Shown here piece after piece: positions 37,139-46,638 of a stretch of DNA of 64,000 bases; positions within the stretch are counted from its first letter, which is position 1, and every line of letters begins with the position of its first letter. Location: positions 533,157 to 597,156 of the forward strand of contig OV696605.1 of the NCBI GenBank assembly GCA_927797885.1. The letters run 5' to 3'. Both the position numbers and the translations under genes were made by a program. This DNA comes from Gloeomargaritales cyanobacterium VI4D9 (GTDB lineage: Bacteria; Cyanobacteriota; Cyanobacteriia; Gloeomargaritales; Gloeomargaritaceae). The notes below the pieces were generated by a model. It was not told the origin of the DNA, made no database searches, and saw only the letters and a list, made by a program, of their open reading frames with translations.

Positions 37139-37909
37139 TCACCATACTTTCCAAGGAGCATGCCCACCCTGCCATAGTTCTTCCAAATGATTTTTATCTC
37201 TTAGGGTATCCATTGCCTGCCAAAAACCCCGATGGATATAAGCGGTTAATTCTCGTTTTTCAACCAATTTTTTCAGAGAAGAATGCTCCCAAGAGGTCAT
37301 ATCCCCTTCAATTAGCTCTAAACAAGAAGGCGACAACACAAAAAAGCCACCATTGACCCAGCCGCCATCCCCTGGTGGTTTTTCCACAAAATCCTTGATA
37401 AAAATTCCGTCCAAGTCAATTGCTCCATACCGTCCAGTTGGCTGTACTGCCGTCATCGTTGCCCATTTGCCGTGCTCTTGATGGAACTTTACTAAATCAG
37501 AAATGTTAATGTCAGAGACCCCATCCCCATAAGTAAAACAAAATGCTTCTTCTGTTTCAATATGCTTTTTCACCCGCTTCAGTCTGCCGCCAGTGAGGGT
37601 GTTTTCCCCCGTATCAACCAGGGTAACTTTCCAATCCTCTGCGTATTTTTGATGAACATACATTTGATTATTCGATATATCAAAAGTTACATCTGACATA
37701 TGAAGAAAATAATTTGCAAAATATTCTTTAATGACATAACCCTTATAACCGCAACAAATGATAAAATCATTAATCCCATGAGCGGAAAATATCTTCATTA
37801 TATGCCAGAGAATTGGTTTGCCGCCAATTTCTATCATAGGCTTGGGCTTAAGATGGGTTTCTTCCGCTAGTCGTGTTCCCAAACCACCTGCTAAAATCAC
37901 TGCTTTCAT
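37139..37909 (-). CDS. rfbF: glucose-1-phosphate cytidylyltransferase
   Basis: A 256-aa enzyme that forms CDP-glucose from CTP and glucose-1-phosphate. The nucleotide loop MKAVILAGGLGTRLAEETHL, the substrate block KPMIEIGGKPILWHIM, the metal-binding CFTYGDGVSDINI and the late EHSSLKKLV all match. It is the first gene of the operon, so the promoter should lie between 37910 and about 38020, a very AT-rich stretch. Confidence 0.95.
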   Translation of the reverse strand: MKAVILAGGLGTRLAEETHLKPKPMIEIGGKPILWHIMKIFSAHGINDFIICCGYKGYVIKEYFANYFLHMSDVTFDISNNQMYVHQKYAEDWKVTLVDTGENTLTGGRLKRVKKHIETEEAFCFTYGDGVSDINISDLVKFHQEHGKWATMTAVQPTGRYGAIDLDGIFIKDFVEKPPGDGGWVNGGFFVLSPSCLELIEGDMTSWEHSSLKKLVEKRELTAYIHRGFWQAMDTLRDKNHLEELWQGGHAPWKVW

Positions 37910-38023
37910 AATTGATCGGTATTAAGTCATAATTGCATTTCATTATACTTCATAAAGAATAAACTTGTCAAGAAATTAAAAATTCTATTTTTTGCCCTGG
38001 TAATGCGTCAAAAAATAAATTTA

Positions 38024-38163
38024 TACAGTCTATTTATAAATTAAAGGGTACAAAAAACTTTGATTGCTTCTGAAAATATGGCTTTGCCACGCAAGCTGTC
38101 AGCATGATTGACCTCCGGCAAGTGGAATTTTAACTGTATCCCATAAATACTTAAAAGACTGTA
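38024..38163 (+). repeat. family-3 repeat (TACAGTC...GACTGTA), 140-bp copy
   Basis: Terminal inverted repeats TACAGTCTATTTATAAATTA and TTAAAAGACTGTA. It is longer than the 112-bp copy because it contains a small insertion with TATGGCTTTGCCACGCAAGC, a variant of a dispersed 24-bp motif. It separates the sugar operon promoter from the membrane gene pair. Confidence 0.85.
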
Positions 38164-38168
38164 ACTCC

Positions 38169-38924
38169 CTAAACCTCCTTAAAAAAACGGATTAAATCCC
38201 GCACTTGCCCCAAGACCCGACCATCTTCACTCAATTGGGCTATCGCTTGTTGGGCTTCCCGGGCGATACGTTGATGATCAGCCTGATTCTCTGCCGCAAC
38301 CACCGCCTGTTGACTCGCCAAACGCTGGACATCTTGACGGAGGGCTTCCCACTGACGTTGTTGGGTAGTGATCCAGGAAGTCGGGTCGTTTTCATCTAAT
38401 CTATGCCTTAAATTCTCCATTTGGTGAGCCAAATCCCCCACCTGCCCCCGCAGAGCCACCACATCTTCCCGGGGATAACGCACCTCCTGCTCAATTTGCC
38501 CCAACCGGCGGATCAGGAATTGATACGTCCGTAGGGTAGGGCGAAACCCCGTCAGTAACAAAGCCGCCCCCGCCCCCCAATAGCCAACCACGGCAATCTG
38601 CGCCCACCCCAGGAAAATCACACCGGAACCCAGATCTAACCCCAATGCCAAGGCCAAACTGCGACGGGCGACCGTGCGGGCATACTGCTCCCGCTCTAAC
38701 GGCACCGCCAAGCCCTGTTCCTGGGACAGAGCCAATTCCCCTAACACCTCCCGTGCCCGAAAATACACATTCCAGGGCACCGTGGTAATCAACACCAACC
38801 AACTCAACATCACCGCTCCGGTTGCCCAAGCAATCACAGTCGTCACCGGCACCCCCAACCCCCGCCCGGCCAACCAGGCCAATCCCAGCCCCAAGGTCAC
38901 TACGAATACTAATAGTATTGCCAT
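38169..38924 (-). CDS. uncharacterised membrane protein with C-terminal coiled coil, 251 aa
   Basis: Two pairs of hydrophobic segments (ILLVFVVTLGLGLAWLAG, TTVIAWATGAVMLSWLVLIT and FLGWAQIAVVGYWGAGAALLL) are followed by about 110 soluble residues rich in heptad-like Leu/Gln/Glu (for example RGQVGDLAHQMENLRHRLDE and QRQWEALRQDVQRLASQQ). I do not recognise a named family. I use the ATG at 38924, five bases after the stop of the 1375-aa gene and with GGGAG nearby, so the two are surely cotranscribed. Confidence 0.75.
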   Translation of the reverse strand: MAILLVFVVTLGLGLAWLAGRGLGVPVTTVIAWATGAVMLSWLVLITTVPWNVYFRAREVLGELALSQEQGLAVPLEREQYARTVARRSLALALGLDLGSGVIFLGWAQIAVVGYWGAGAALLLTGFRPTLRTYQFLIRRLGQIEQEVRYPREDVVALRGQVGDLAHQMENLRHRLDENDPTSWITTQQRQWEALRQDVQRLASQQAVVAAENQADHQRIAREAQQAIAQLSEDGRVLGQVRDLIRFFKEV

Positions 38925-38929
38925 TGTCG

Positions 38930-41900
38930 TTACTCCCAACTCGCTAATTCCCTCTGAAAAAAGGTCTGCATCAGTGCCATGACCTGGGTACGTCGGGTTT
39001 CAAAGGTAGCCGCCACCCAAAGCATTGCCATACCCAAACCTAGTCCCAACGCCCAGAGTAAAATACTGTACGTTGTGATAAAAATCCACACTTGAATTAG
39101 GGCTTGTAGGGCAAAAATCAACGTACCGCTAAACAAATAAGCCCGCACCCGCAGTCCCAAGCCCAACCCCGCCAAGCCCAACCCCAAACCCATCGTTAAC
39201 AACCCCGGCACCCAAGCCCCCTGGGACTCCCAAATCGCCGTCACCCCAAGCAAACCGGTTGCCATACAACGGAGAAAATGCCGCCGTTGCCGGGTATTCC
39301 CTGCCTGCCAATAGGGATCAATCTGGGCAATATAAAGTAAAGACACCCCCACGATCAGCCCATAAATCAAAAAAGTCCGCCAACCCTGCTCCCGCAAAAA
39401 TTTCAGCAACCCCCAATCCAGCAGTAGCAAACTCACATAACTCCGGCGCACATCCCGCTTGGCAGACCAGGCATAAAACGCCGCCGTTACCCAAAGGTTG
39501 GGCCAAGTGACCATCTCCCCACCAGCAATCCCAGCCAGCAATAGCACATTCACCCCCGGAATCAGCAGACCCACCTGTTGCCAAGGGCGGACATCCGACC
39601 AACCCCAACGTACCCAGGGCGCAGACATCAGCAGTACGCCCAACAAACTCGCCCCCGTCCCCGCCCAATTTACCAAGGTATGTTCCGGCACCACCAACAC
39701 CAAAATATCCCCCCACGCCGCCAAAAGGGTCGCCAACCCGCCCCACACCCATCGCCCTGACTGCCGACCATATCCCAGCGCATAAACGCCACATAAAATT
39801 AATACAATTGCATTACCAATTACCCCATTGGTACTAGTGGGAAAGCCAAAACGGATCGCCGCCAAACCAACCGCCAGCCCCCAATGCCCATGTCCCATGC
39901 GTGTCACCGCTAAAACCGGCACATTCCACCGCACCAACCAATGGCTTAACCCCACCCTCAAGCCCATATAGGCATAGCTCAAAACCACCCCCAAGCCAGC
40001 CAAAATCATCCACCCATCCCCCGGTTTCCCCGCCGGTAATTGCAGTAATTGGTACACCAAAAATTGGTACAAGCCCAGGGTAATGATGCCCATACCCACA
40101 TAGGTCAACGGTTGCCACCGCTCCCGCCTGCACCCCACCCCCAGACTCATCCCCCCCAACGCCACCGACATCCAACCGGTAAACGCCGTCAAACTCGTCC
40201 CCAACCCCACCAACACGCCGATGACCCCATAAAAGAGGGGAACGCCAACCAACGCCGTACCCCAAGCCTGCCGCCATACCAATAGAAGTAGTGCAAGTGT
40301 ACCTAAAACTGCATTACCCAAGCCCAGAATCAGCCAAGGATTGGGGGTGAATAATGCACTCAAAGCCAGCCCCACTTCCAAACTCCACACCAACCCATAC
40401 CCCACCCAAGGATGCACCTGCTGATAAAGGCGATACCCCAAGCCCAGGGTCAGCACCCCCACCACCCACAGCGACCACACTGATGGCGGGGACATATCCG
40501 CCAAATAATACCGGTAATCTGTATAAATTTCGTATGTAAAAAATACTAACATTATTCCCGTGACGACCCCTGCCCAAGCGTCACAAATTTGGGCATAAAC
40601 GTTATTGATAGAATTGACAGACCGCAACCGCTGGGTGAGGTAATGCCGCCCCGCCCAGACCCACAGCACATAAGCCCAGACGACCCCCGCCGACCAACTG
40701 CCCTGGGGCAAAAATTGGGCAACCAGTTTAGCCCATAGGGCGAACCCCAGACTCAGTGCCACCACGCCGGGAAATCCATGCCGCCACCGCCAAGCCCCCA
40801 ACGCCGCCACCCCCGTCGCCAGCCAAAGTCCCGGCATTTCCCACCCAGGCGGTAGGAACATGGCACTCCCCACCACGCTCACCAGGGAAATTCCCACCCA
40901 CCACCGGGGGGCTACGCACTGCGGTTGCCAGGACAAAATACTGAGGAAAATCCCAGGGATAAAGGCACTCAACACCCAGCCATTGACGGCATCCCCCCCC
41001 CCCACCCAGGGCAACCATTCCCCATACCCCAACCCCATCAGCACCAGCCCCACCAGCCAACCCGTGCGCCCCCAGGGGTGATCAGTACAACTCCAGCACC
41101 ATTGCCCCGCCGCCAGTACAAACAAAAGCAGTGCCCAAATTGCCGTTGGTAAATTCGGTGCCACGCGATCCACTGCGAATAATAGGGTACTCAAAGACAG
41201 GGTTTGCAAAAGATAAATCCAGCCCAGTTGCACCTGAGCTTGGCGGCGTAACCAGGACACTAAATAACACCCACATCCCCCCCAAACCAAAATCCGCCAG
41301 GTGGGATTACTCAGACTAAGTATGGACAAACTACTGCCCAAAGCCAGGGCAAACATGCCAGTTAATTTAGTTAATTTCGGGGCTGACCAACCCTGAAATA
41401 CCTGCCTTGCCAGCATGGTTAACCCCACCGCCGGTAACCACAAAATACTGAGCAGTACCGTAGGCATTCCCAAAGTTCCCCCCACCTGTTCCGCCCAGGT
41501 CAAAATTTGCACCCGCCCCGGGTTGGGAATCGCCCCCCAGAGTAACCAGAAGGCTTGCAGTTGCAGACCAAATAATCCCAGTAATGCAAAAAATTCTTGC
41601 CGAGAACGCAGGCGATGGTAGAGCAATTCCCCCAGCAAAATGACCATCACCAAAGCCTGCCATGACCAACGACCATCGGGCAAAAAACCAGTGGGAATCG
41701 CCAAAAACCAGCCCAAAAACGTTAAAAACCAGCCCACCAACCCCCAAGTGTGTAAGGCTTGCGAACGGGTTAACCAAACAATTAACCAACCGTTGAGACC
41801 AATCGCTAATGCCAGGTTATAATAGGGCGGCTGAAGCGTAAAAATGGCTCGGACAATCAGCAGACCCAGCCCGCCAAAGATGCCCACCCAAGTCAGACTC

Positions 41901-43057
41901 GACCAAGGGGCGTTGCGTCCCCGCCAAAGTACAGCAGTTGTCAGTAAACTTCCTCCATACACTGTACTGTAAATGATGCCAGGACTTTGCCAGCCAGATT
42001 GCAACCAAGGCAGAAGTAACACCAGTCCCAACCCCCAGGGCATCGCCGTCCGTCCCTGCAACCAAAATCCCAGCCCGGTTAACACCAAACCCGCCCCCAA
42101 CGGCACAATCGGCAAGCCCTGCGACCATAACCCCAACTGATCCATCGTCCAAAAATTAACGGGAATTAGCAGTACGGTTGCCACCTGGAGCATGAGGGCG
42201 GTTAATGGTACATTGTCCTTAGAACGTAACCACAATGCCATACCGCCAAATCCCAGAGTATAGAACCACAAAAGCCCATATTGCCCCAGGGTTCCCAAGC
42301 TATCCCACACACTCGCCGCCAATACCACCGAAGAAAGCAGTACCAAAAATACCCCCACCAGCGCCAGCCAGAGGACGCTTAATTCCGCCCGAAATGACCG
42401 CAACAATTGGGGTTGGGATATTTGCTCAGAAGTAGGGGTAACCGTAGCCGGAACCAAACCCCGCCGCCGGTTAGCCGATTGGGTCAAATTGGGGATCAAA
42501 AACACATCAATCAACTGCCCGAAAGCGCACAACCCCAGGGTAAACAGCCACAACAACCCCGGCACTACCTGTCCCAAGTACAGACGATGTAAACCGCATA
42601 ACCCCAAAAATCCCAACGCCCACAAGGCATAGGCTCTGACCATTGAAAGGGGTGTTCCCCCCCCAGCCACCGGAGTCGCTACGCCCGTCAACGGTTGCCA
42701 CCAATAGGTTTGACAAAACTGTCGCACGACTTGATCGGCAACCAATCCACTGCTTAACCAATGGTCTAAACCAGCGAGCAAAGATTCGGACAACTGCGGT
42801 AAAATAACTTTACATTGGATGGGCGAAGTAATAAGATTCAGTTCCGCCCAAGCCGCTAACCCCTGCGCCAATTGGGCAATTTGCGTCGAAGTCGTAGCGT
42901 TCAAAGTTAAATCCGTTTCCCCCTGGCGTTGTTGGATTTGGAGTGCCACCGTTGCCCCCTGGAGTAACCCTCGCTCCTGCCAATCCTGGATGCCAGCGAC
43001 CAGTGCCAGTGCGGTTGGGGGCGAAAATTTCAGGACATACCCTGGTTTGACGTTCAT
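38930..43057 (-). CDS. giant polytopic membrane protein with TM2 domain, 1375 aa
   Basis: The N-terminal 125 residues are soluble. Then comes a TM2 domain (residues about 140-195: ALWALGFLGLCGLHRLYLGQ, then GLCAFGQLIDVFLIPNL) and a linker, followed by a very long run of hydrophobic segments to the end, perhaps 30-40 helices. It resembles large cyanobacterial membrane proteins with repeated TM bundles of the DUF2157 sort, but I cannot assign one. The frame is intact over 4.1 kb and codon use fits the backbone. The start ATG at 43057 gives MNVKPGYVLKFSPP. Transport, sensing or structural roles are all possible. Confidence 0.82.
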   Translation of the reverse strand: MNVKPGYVLKFSPPTALALVAGIQDWQERGLLQGATVALQIQQRQGETDLTLNATTSTQIAQLAQGLAAWAELNLITSPIQCKVILPQLSESLLAGLDHWLSSGLVADQVVRQFCQTYWWQPLTGVATPVAGGGTPLSMVRAYALWALGFLGLCGLHRLYLGQVVPGLLWLFTLGLCAFGQLIDVFLIPNLTQSANRRRGLVPATVTPTSEQISQPQLLRSFRAELSVLWLALVGVFLVLLSSVVLAASVWDSLGTLGQYGLLWFYTLGFGGMALWLRSKDNVPLTALMLQVATVLLIPVNFWTMDQLGLWSQGLPIVPLGAGLVLTGLGFWLQGRTAMPWGLGLVLLLPWLQSGWQSPGIIYSTVYGGSLLTTAVLWRGRNAPWSSLTWVGIFGGLGLLIVRAIFTLQPPYYNLALAIGLNGWLIVWLTRSQALHTWGLVGWFLTFLGWFLAIPTGFLPDGRWSWQALVMVILLGELLYHRLRSRQEFFALLGLFGLQLQAFWLLWGAIPNPGRVQILTWAEQVGGTLGMPTVLLSILWLPAVGLTMLARQVFQGWSAPKLTKLTGMFALALGSSLSILSLSNPTWRILVWGGCGCYLVSWLRRQAQVQLGWIYLLQTLSLSTLLFAVDRVAPNLPTAIWALLLFVLAAGQWCWSCTDHPWGRTGWLVGLVLMGLGYGEWLPWVGGGDAVNGWVLSAFIPGIFLSILSWQPQCVAPRWWVGISLVSVVGSAMFLPPGWEMPGLWLATGVAALGAWRWRHGFPGVVALSLGFALWAKLVAQFLPQGSWSAGVVWAYVLWVWAGRHYLTQRLRSVNSINNVYAQICDAWAGVVTGIMLVFFTYEIYTDYRYYLADMSPPSVWSLWVVGVLTLGLGYRLYQQVHPWVGYGLVWSLEVGLALSALFTPNPWLILGLGNAVLGTLALLLLVWRQAWGTALVGVPLFYGVIGVLVGLGTSLTAFTGWMSVALGGMSLGVGCRRERWQPLTYVGMGIITLGLYQFLVYQLLQLPAGKPGDGWMILAGLGVVLSYAYMGLRVGLSHWLVRWNVPVLAVTRMGHGHWGLAVGLAAIRFGFPTSTNGVIGNAIVLILCGVYALGYGRQSGRWVWGGLATLLAAWGDILVLVVPEHTLVNWAGTGASLLGVLLMSAPWVRWGWSDVRPWQQVGLLIPGVNVLLLAGIAGGEMVTWPNLWVTAAFYAWSAKRDVRRSYVSLLLLDWGLLKFLREQGWRTFLIYGLIVGVSLLYIAQIDPYWQAGNTRQRRHFLRCMATGLLGVTAIWESQGAWVPGLLTMGLGLGLAGLGLGLRVRAYLFSGTLIFALQALIQVWIFITTYSILLWALGLGLGMAMLWVAATFETRRTQVMALMQTFFQRELASWE

Positions 43058-43169
43058 GGTAAAAGGTGGTGTGGGTGACGGATTGATCTCATGAATGTAT
43101 CACAAATGTATCGCATACGTGGGGCTGGCTGGCGGTGGAAATGGGTAGGGCTGAATCCATCGTCAATGC

Positions 43170-43705
43170 TATAGCAATATCATTCAAATTATGAATTATG
43201 AGCAAAAGTTTTATACTTGCAAATATCCTGACAAAATCAAGGGTCGCAGGGCACCGCCCCGTGCTGGTTTTTAGTAACCTTGGTATTCACACACATAGTT
43301 ATCTCAATTCAGTTTAGAAATAAGGGTTGCAGGGGTATCGCTCTATATTGGTTTTTAGTAACCTTGGTATTCACACACATAGTCATCTCAATTCAGTTTA
43401 GTTAGAAATAGGGGTCGCAGGGGTATCGCTCCATATTGGTTTCTATAGCTAAGCATACAAAGGTTGACATGATATGGGTCGCTGGGCGTAGCCCCACATT
43501 GGTTTCCCATAGCTTGCGTGGCGTAGCCATGAATCTTAAGGCGACAACCTTAACCTACCTAGCTATAGTAACCTTGGTATTCACACACATAGTCATCTCA
43601 ATTCAGTTTAGAAATAGGGGTCGCAGGGCACCGCCCCGTAAAAGAAGCACCTGCGGTGTATGGTTCTGGGAAATTTTTGTTGGTTAATCAAATAGGATTG
43701 CTATA
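43170..43705 (+). repeat. compound repeat locus: expanded family-1 element with internal array
   Basis: It starts TATAGCAAT and ends TAGGATTGCTATA like a family-1 MITE, but is 536 bp long. Inside are three near-identical units beginning AGTAACCTTGGTATTCACAC and ending TCAATTCAGTTTAG plus AAATA, each followed by a decayed GGGGTCGCAGGG block. A family-2 MITE is nested at 43444-43567. A motif AAAGAAGCACCTGCGGTGTA near the right end recurs, inverted, inside the family-1 copy at 63513. Confidence 0.82.
43444..43567 (+). repeat. family-2 MITE, nested copy
   Basis: Ends TATAGCTAAGC and CTAGCTATA. The flanks read TTGGTTTC-TA ... TA-GTAACCTTGG, while an empty site in the same array reads TTGGTTTTTAGTAACCTTGG. 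The target is therefore TA and was duplicated. It contains the dispersed motif CATAGCTTGCGTGGCGTAGC. Confidence 0.92.
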
Positions 43706-43867
43706 GATGGTTGGAAGAGCGAGAAATTCCGAAAGCGTCTCAAAGCGGTGTACCACTCCGTGGAAAATGGTGTGCTTCCCTACTTCGATAAGGACAAATT
43801 AGAAGACTACTGGCACCCTTTAGCAGATGTGGATCCAGACACGCTGATTTGCATGGGATTTGACTAA
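43704..43867 (+). pseudogene. C-terminal remnant of an unrecognised coding gene
   Basis: An open frame just after the compound repeat reads DGWKSEKFRKRLKAVYHSVE, then GVLPYFDKDKLEDYWHPLAD and VDPDTLICMGFD, then stops. The charged, non-repetitive composition looks like real protein, but there is no start codon and the left end is cut by the repeat. I do not recognise the family. Behind it (43868-43994) I see nothing coding. Confidence 0.4.
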
Positions 43868-43994
43868 ACAAATGGCGGCACAAATGCTATGACCAATTCC
43901 GGTATGTCTACTTTCCCACAACTAAGTCAGGAATGTTTCTTGATGGATGAGGACAAAGGGGGTGTATGACGACACTAATTTGAGACGATGACAC

Positions 43995-44112
43995 TACAGT
44001 CTATTTATAAATTAAGGAATACAAACAACCTTGATTATTCTAAATGCTCAACGTGATTGACCTACGGCAAGTGGAATTTCCAACGTATCCTATAATAGCA
44101 TAAAAGACTGTA
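43995..44112 (+). repeat. family-3 repeat (TACAGTC...GACTGTA), 118-bp copy
   Basis: Ends TACAGTCTATTTATAAATTA and AAAAGACTGTA. It shares GTGATTGACCTACGGCAAGT with the other copies. It lies 21 bp beyond the stop of the ABC exporter gene. Confidence 0.85.
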
Positions 44113-44133
44113 ATTTGCGATTGTACAGTACAA

Positions 44134-45882
44134 TTAGCCAACGTCCCCCCGACTATCGGGAAATTGCTGGCTATAAAATTGGGCATACCTGCCCCCCTGG
44201 CTAAGCAAAGCCTCATGGGTGCCCATTTCCGTAATTTGCCCCTGCTCCAGCACCACAATCCGATCCGCCCGCCGCACCGTGGACAGCCGGTGGGCAATAA
44301 TCAACACCGTCCGGTCTTGCATCAGGCGTTCTAGGGCTTCCTGCACCAACACCTCCGATTCCGAATCCAGTGCCGATGTCGCCTCATCCAAAATGAGAAT
44401 TTTAGGGTTCAACAAAACCGCCCGGGCAATCGCAATCCGCTGCCGCTGACCCCCAGACAAATTCACCCCCCGCTCCCCCACCAAGGTGTGATACCCCTGG
44501 GGCAGATCGGCAATAAACCCGTGGGCATTGGCTACCCGTGCCGCTTGCTCCACCCTCTCCAAATCCCAATCCGTTTGACCAAAGGCGATATTCTGGGCAA
44601 TCGTGCCGGAAAAGAGCAGGGTTTCCTGAGGCACCATACCAATCTGACGGCGCAAACTCTTGAGGCTCACCGTGCGAATGTCCACCCCATCAATCCGTAT
44701 GACTCCCCCCTGCGGGTCATAAAACCGCGGCAACAACTGCGCCAGCGTACTTTTCCCCGACCCCGAAGGCCCCACCAACGCCACCGTTTCCCCCGGCAGA
44801 ATCAGCAAATCAATCCCCCGCAGTACCGGCTGGCCCGCCTGATAATGAAACGCCACCTGCTGGTATTCCACCTTGCCCGTGATGGCTGGCAATGGTTGCG
44901 CCGTCGGGGATTCCTGCACCTGGGGCACCAGCGCCAAAAGCTCCAAAATCCGCTCCACCGAAGCCTGCCCCTGCTTGTACTCGTTGTAATTGCTCGTGGT
45001 AATCGTAATCGGGTCGAACAGCAACGCCACCGCCGCCGCAAACGCCACAAATTCCCCCGCCGTCAGCCAGCCCCGACTGATCTGTACACTGCCCAGCCAA
45101 AATAAAAACAACACACTCATAGCTTCCAAAAACCCCACCACCGGAAATTGCACCGCCTTTAACCGTTCTGCCCCCAACCGCGCCCGCCGATTTTGTTCCG
45201 CCACCTGGGTAAACCGTTGCAATTCATAATCCTCAGCGGCAAACGCCCGCACCAACCGCATCCCCGCCAGCACCTCCGTCAACAAAGCCGAAATATCCGC
45301 CACCTTCGCCTGACTCCGTTTCGACAACAGCAATAACCTCTGCCCAAACCAGCCAATCAACAGGGTCATCAACGGTGCCACCACAATCGTCGCCACGGTC
45401 AGCGTCCAATTCAAAAACACCATGTAACTCAACACCGCAATCAACTGGAGCACACAGGGCAAAAACTGGTGAAAGAGTTTATGCACCATTTCCCCGACCC
45501 GGTCCACATCCTCCGTCAGCCGGTAACTCAAATCCCCCGTGCGGGACTGCTCAAAAAAACCAATGTCCAGCTTTTGTAAATGCTGATACACCTGACAACG
45601 TAAATCCAAAGTTAACCGCAGTGCCACATCCGCCATCAGGGTATCCTGGCCGTATTGGAATAGCCCCCGCACCACAAAAAACAGCATCACCAGTCCACTG
45701 GTACGGGTAATCGCCTGCACATCCCCGCTCCCCACCATCGGTGCCAACACCCCAGCCAAATGCGCCAATGCTGGCATGGACAACACAAACCCCAGGGTAC
45801 ACACCAACGCCTGGGAAATGCGCCAGCGATAGGGATACAGGTACGGCAGAATGGGTCGCAGGGAGGTCGCTATCATCGGCAT
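44134..45882 (-). CDS. ABC transporter, fused permease-ATPase (MsbA/lipid exporter type)
   Basis: A 582-aa half-transporter that works as a dimer in the cytoplasmic membrane. Residues 1-310 carry six transmembrane helices with the coupling region FEQSRTGDLSYRLTEDVDRV. The C-terminal ATPase has VALVGPSGSGKSTLAQLL (Walker A), GERGVNLSGGQRQRIAIARA (signature), LILDEATSALDSES (Walker B) and IIAHRLSTV (H-loop). It probably exports a lipid or lipid-linked glycan, but the substrate is not readable. The ATG at 45882 is preferred over the TTG one codon earlier. Confidence 0.93.
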   Translation of the reverse strand: MPMIATSLRPILPYLYPYRWRISQALVCTLGFVLSMPALAHLAGVLAPMVGSGDVQAITRTSGLVMLFFVVRGLFQYGQDTLMADVALRLTLDLRCQVYQHLQKLDIGFFEQSRTGDLSYRLTEDVDRVGEMVHKLFHQFLPCVLQLIAVLSYMVFLNWTLTVATIVVAPLMTLLIGWFGQRLLLLSKRSQAKVADISALLTEVLAGMRLVRAFAAEDYELQRFTQVAEQNRRARLGAERLKAVQFPVVGFLEAMSVLFLFWLGSVQISRGWLTAGEFVAFAAAVALLFDPITITTSNYNEYKQGQASVERILELLALVPQVQESPTAQPLPAITGKVEYQQVAFHYQAGQPVLRGIDLLILPGETVALVGPSGSGKSTLAQLLPRFYDPQGGVIRIDGVDIRTVSLKSLRRQIGMVPQETLLFSGTIAQNIAFGQTDWDLERVEQAARVANAHGFIADLPQGYHTLVGERGVNLSGGQRQRIAIARAVLLNPKILILDEATSALDSESEVLVQEALERLMQDRTVLIIAHRLSTVRRADRIVVLEQGQITEMGTHEALLSQGGRYAQFYSQQFPDSRGDVG

Positions 45883-46348
45883 CAAGAGGGATTGGACTTA
45901 CCCTAGCACGGAGCCACCCTCCCAGCCCAAAAAAAAGAGTGTCGCGCCTAATGGCATGGACACCCCGCATTTCTCATCCTTCAGGAAAACTCAATACGTT
46001 TGATACGCCAACCTATCGAACTGCGCTCCCCAGATCCCGAATCGAGGTAATCCCCGCGTCTGATTGGCTAAGTTACTAATACTCTAAACGTTCTACTAAG
46101 GTACAAGGTCAAGCCCTATTCATCATAAAAACTTCTAATCTTTTAGTATCCAATGATATCAGTATAAACACTGAAAAAAAGGGGTTACCAAACCCATATT
46201 CCTAGGAATATACGGTTATGATACGGTAAATACAACCAAATTTTCTGTATCTTTCAAGAGGATACCTTTAGGTAATGGGCATTGCTGATCGGTGCTATGA
46301 AATTCCCTGTAGCGATAGCCAGAATCGGTTGGCGGGATTGTCTAAATT

Positions 46349-46626
46349 AAGGGCACCTCTATTTATTGATTTTTGTACTTACACAGCAGGGCTGGAAGCC
46401 CCATTCTTTCGTTAGGAATTATCAATAACCCAGGGGTCATCCGCAATAGCCGTGAATTAATAGAGCAATCCTACTTGATTTACAAACAAGAATTTTCCAG
46501 AACCAACGACGGGGGCGGTGCCCCTGCGACCCCTGTTCCATTCTCATTTAGGATTGCCATATCTCACAAATCCATCCGATAGCGTAGCCTGGTGTCAGCC
46601 ATAAGCCAATTAATAGAGGTGCCCTT
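46349..46626. repeat. family-4 repeat (GGGCACCTCTATT ends) carrying a nested family-1 MITE
   Basis: Inverted ends AAGGGCACCTCTATTTATTG and CAATTAATAGAGGTGCCCTT bound 278 bp. The left half (TTTTTGTACTTACAC, then GGCTGGAAGCCCCATTC) matches the copy at 63816-63934. A family-1 MITE occupies 46461-46561. Just before it, from 46275, an ATG opens MGIADRCYEIPCSDSQNRLA, possibly the start of a gene cut by this element. The remaining stretch 45886-46274 holds nothing I recognise. Confidence 0.65.
46461..46561 (+). repeat. family-1 MITE, copy D
   Basis: Slightly decayed ends (TAGAGCAATCCTA and AGGATTGCCATA) around the usual GGGGGCGGTGCCCC palindrome. It is nested in the family-4 element. Confidence 0.85.
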
Positions 46627-46638
46627 TAGCATAATTCT

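Noticed and set aside
39129-42152. Many long glycine- and valine-rich frames inside the 1375-aa gene
   Set aside because: They are shadows caused by the biased composition; none has a ribosome site or family features.
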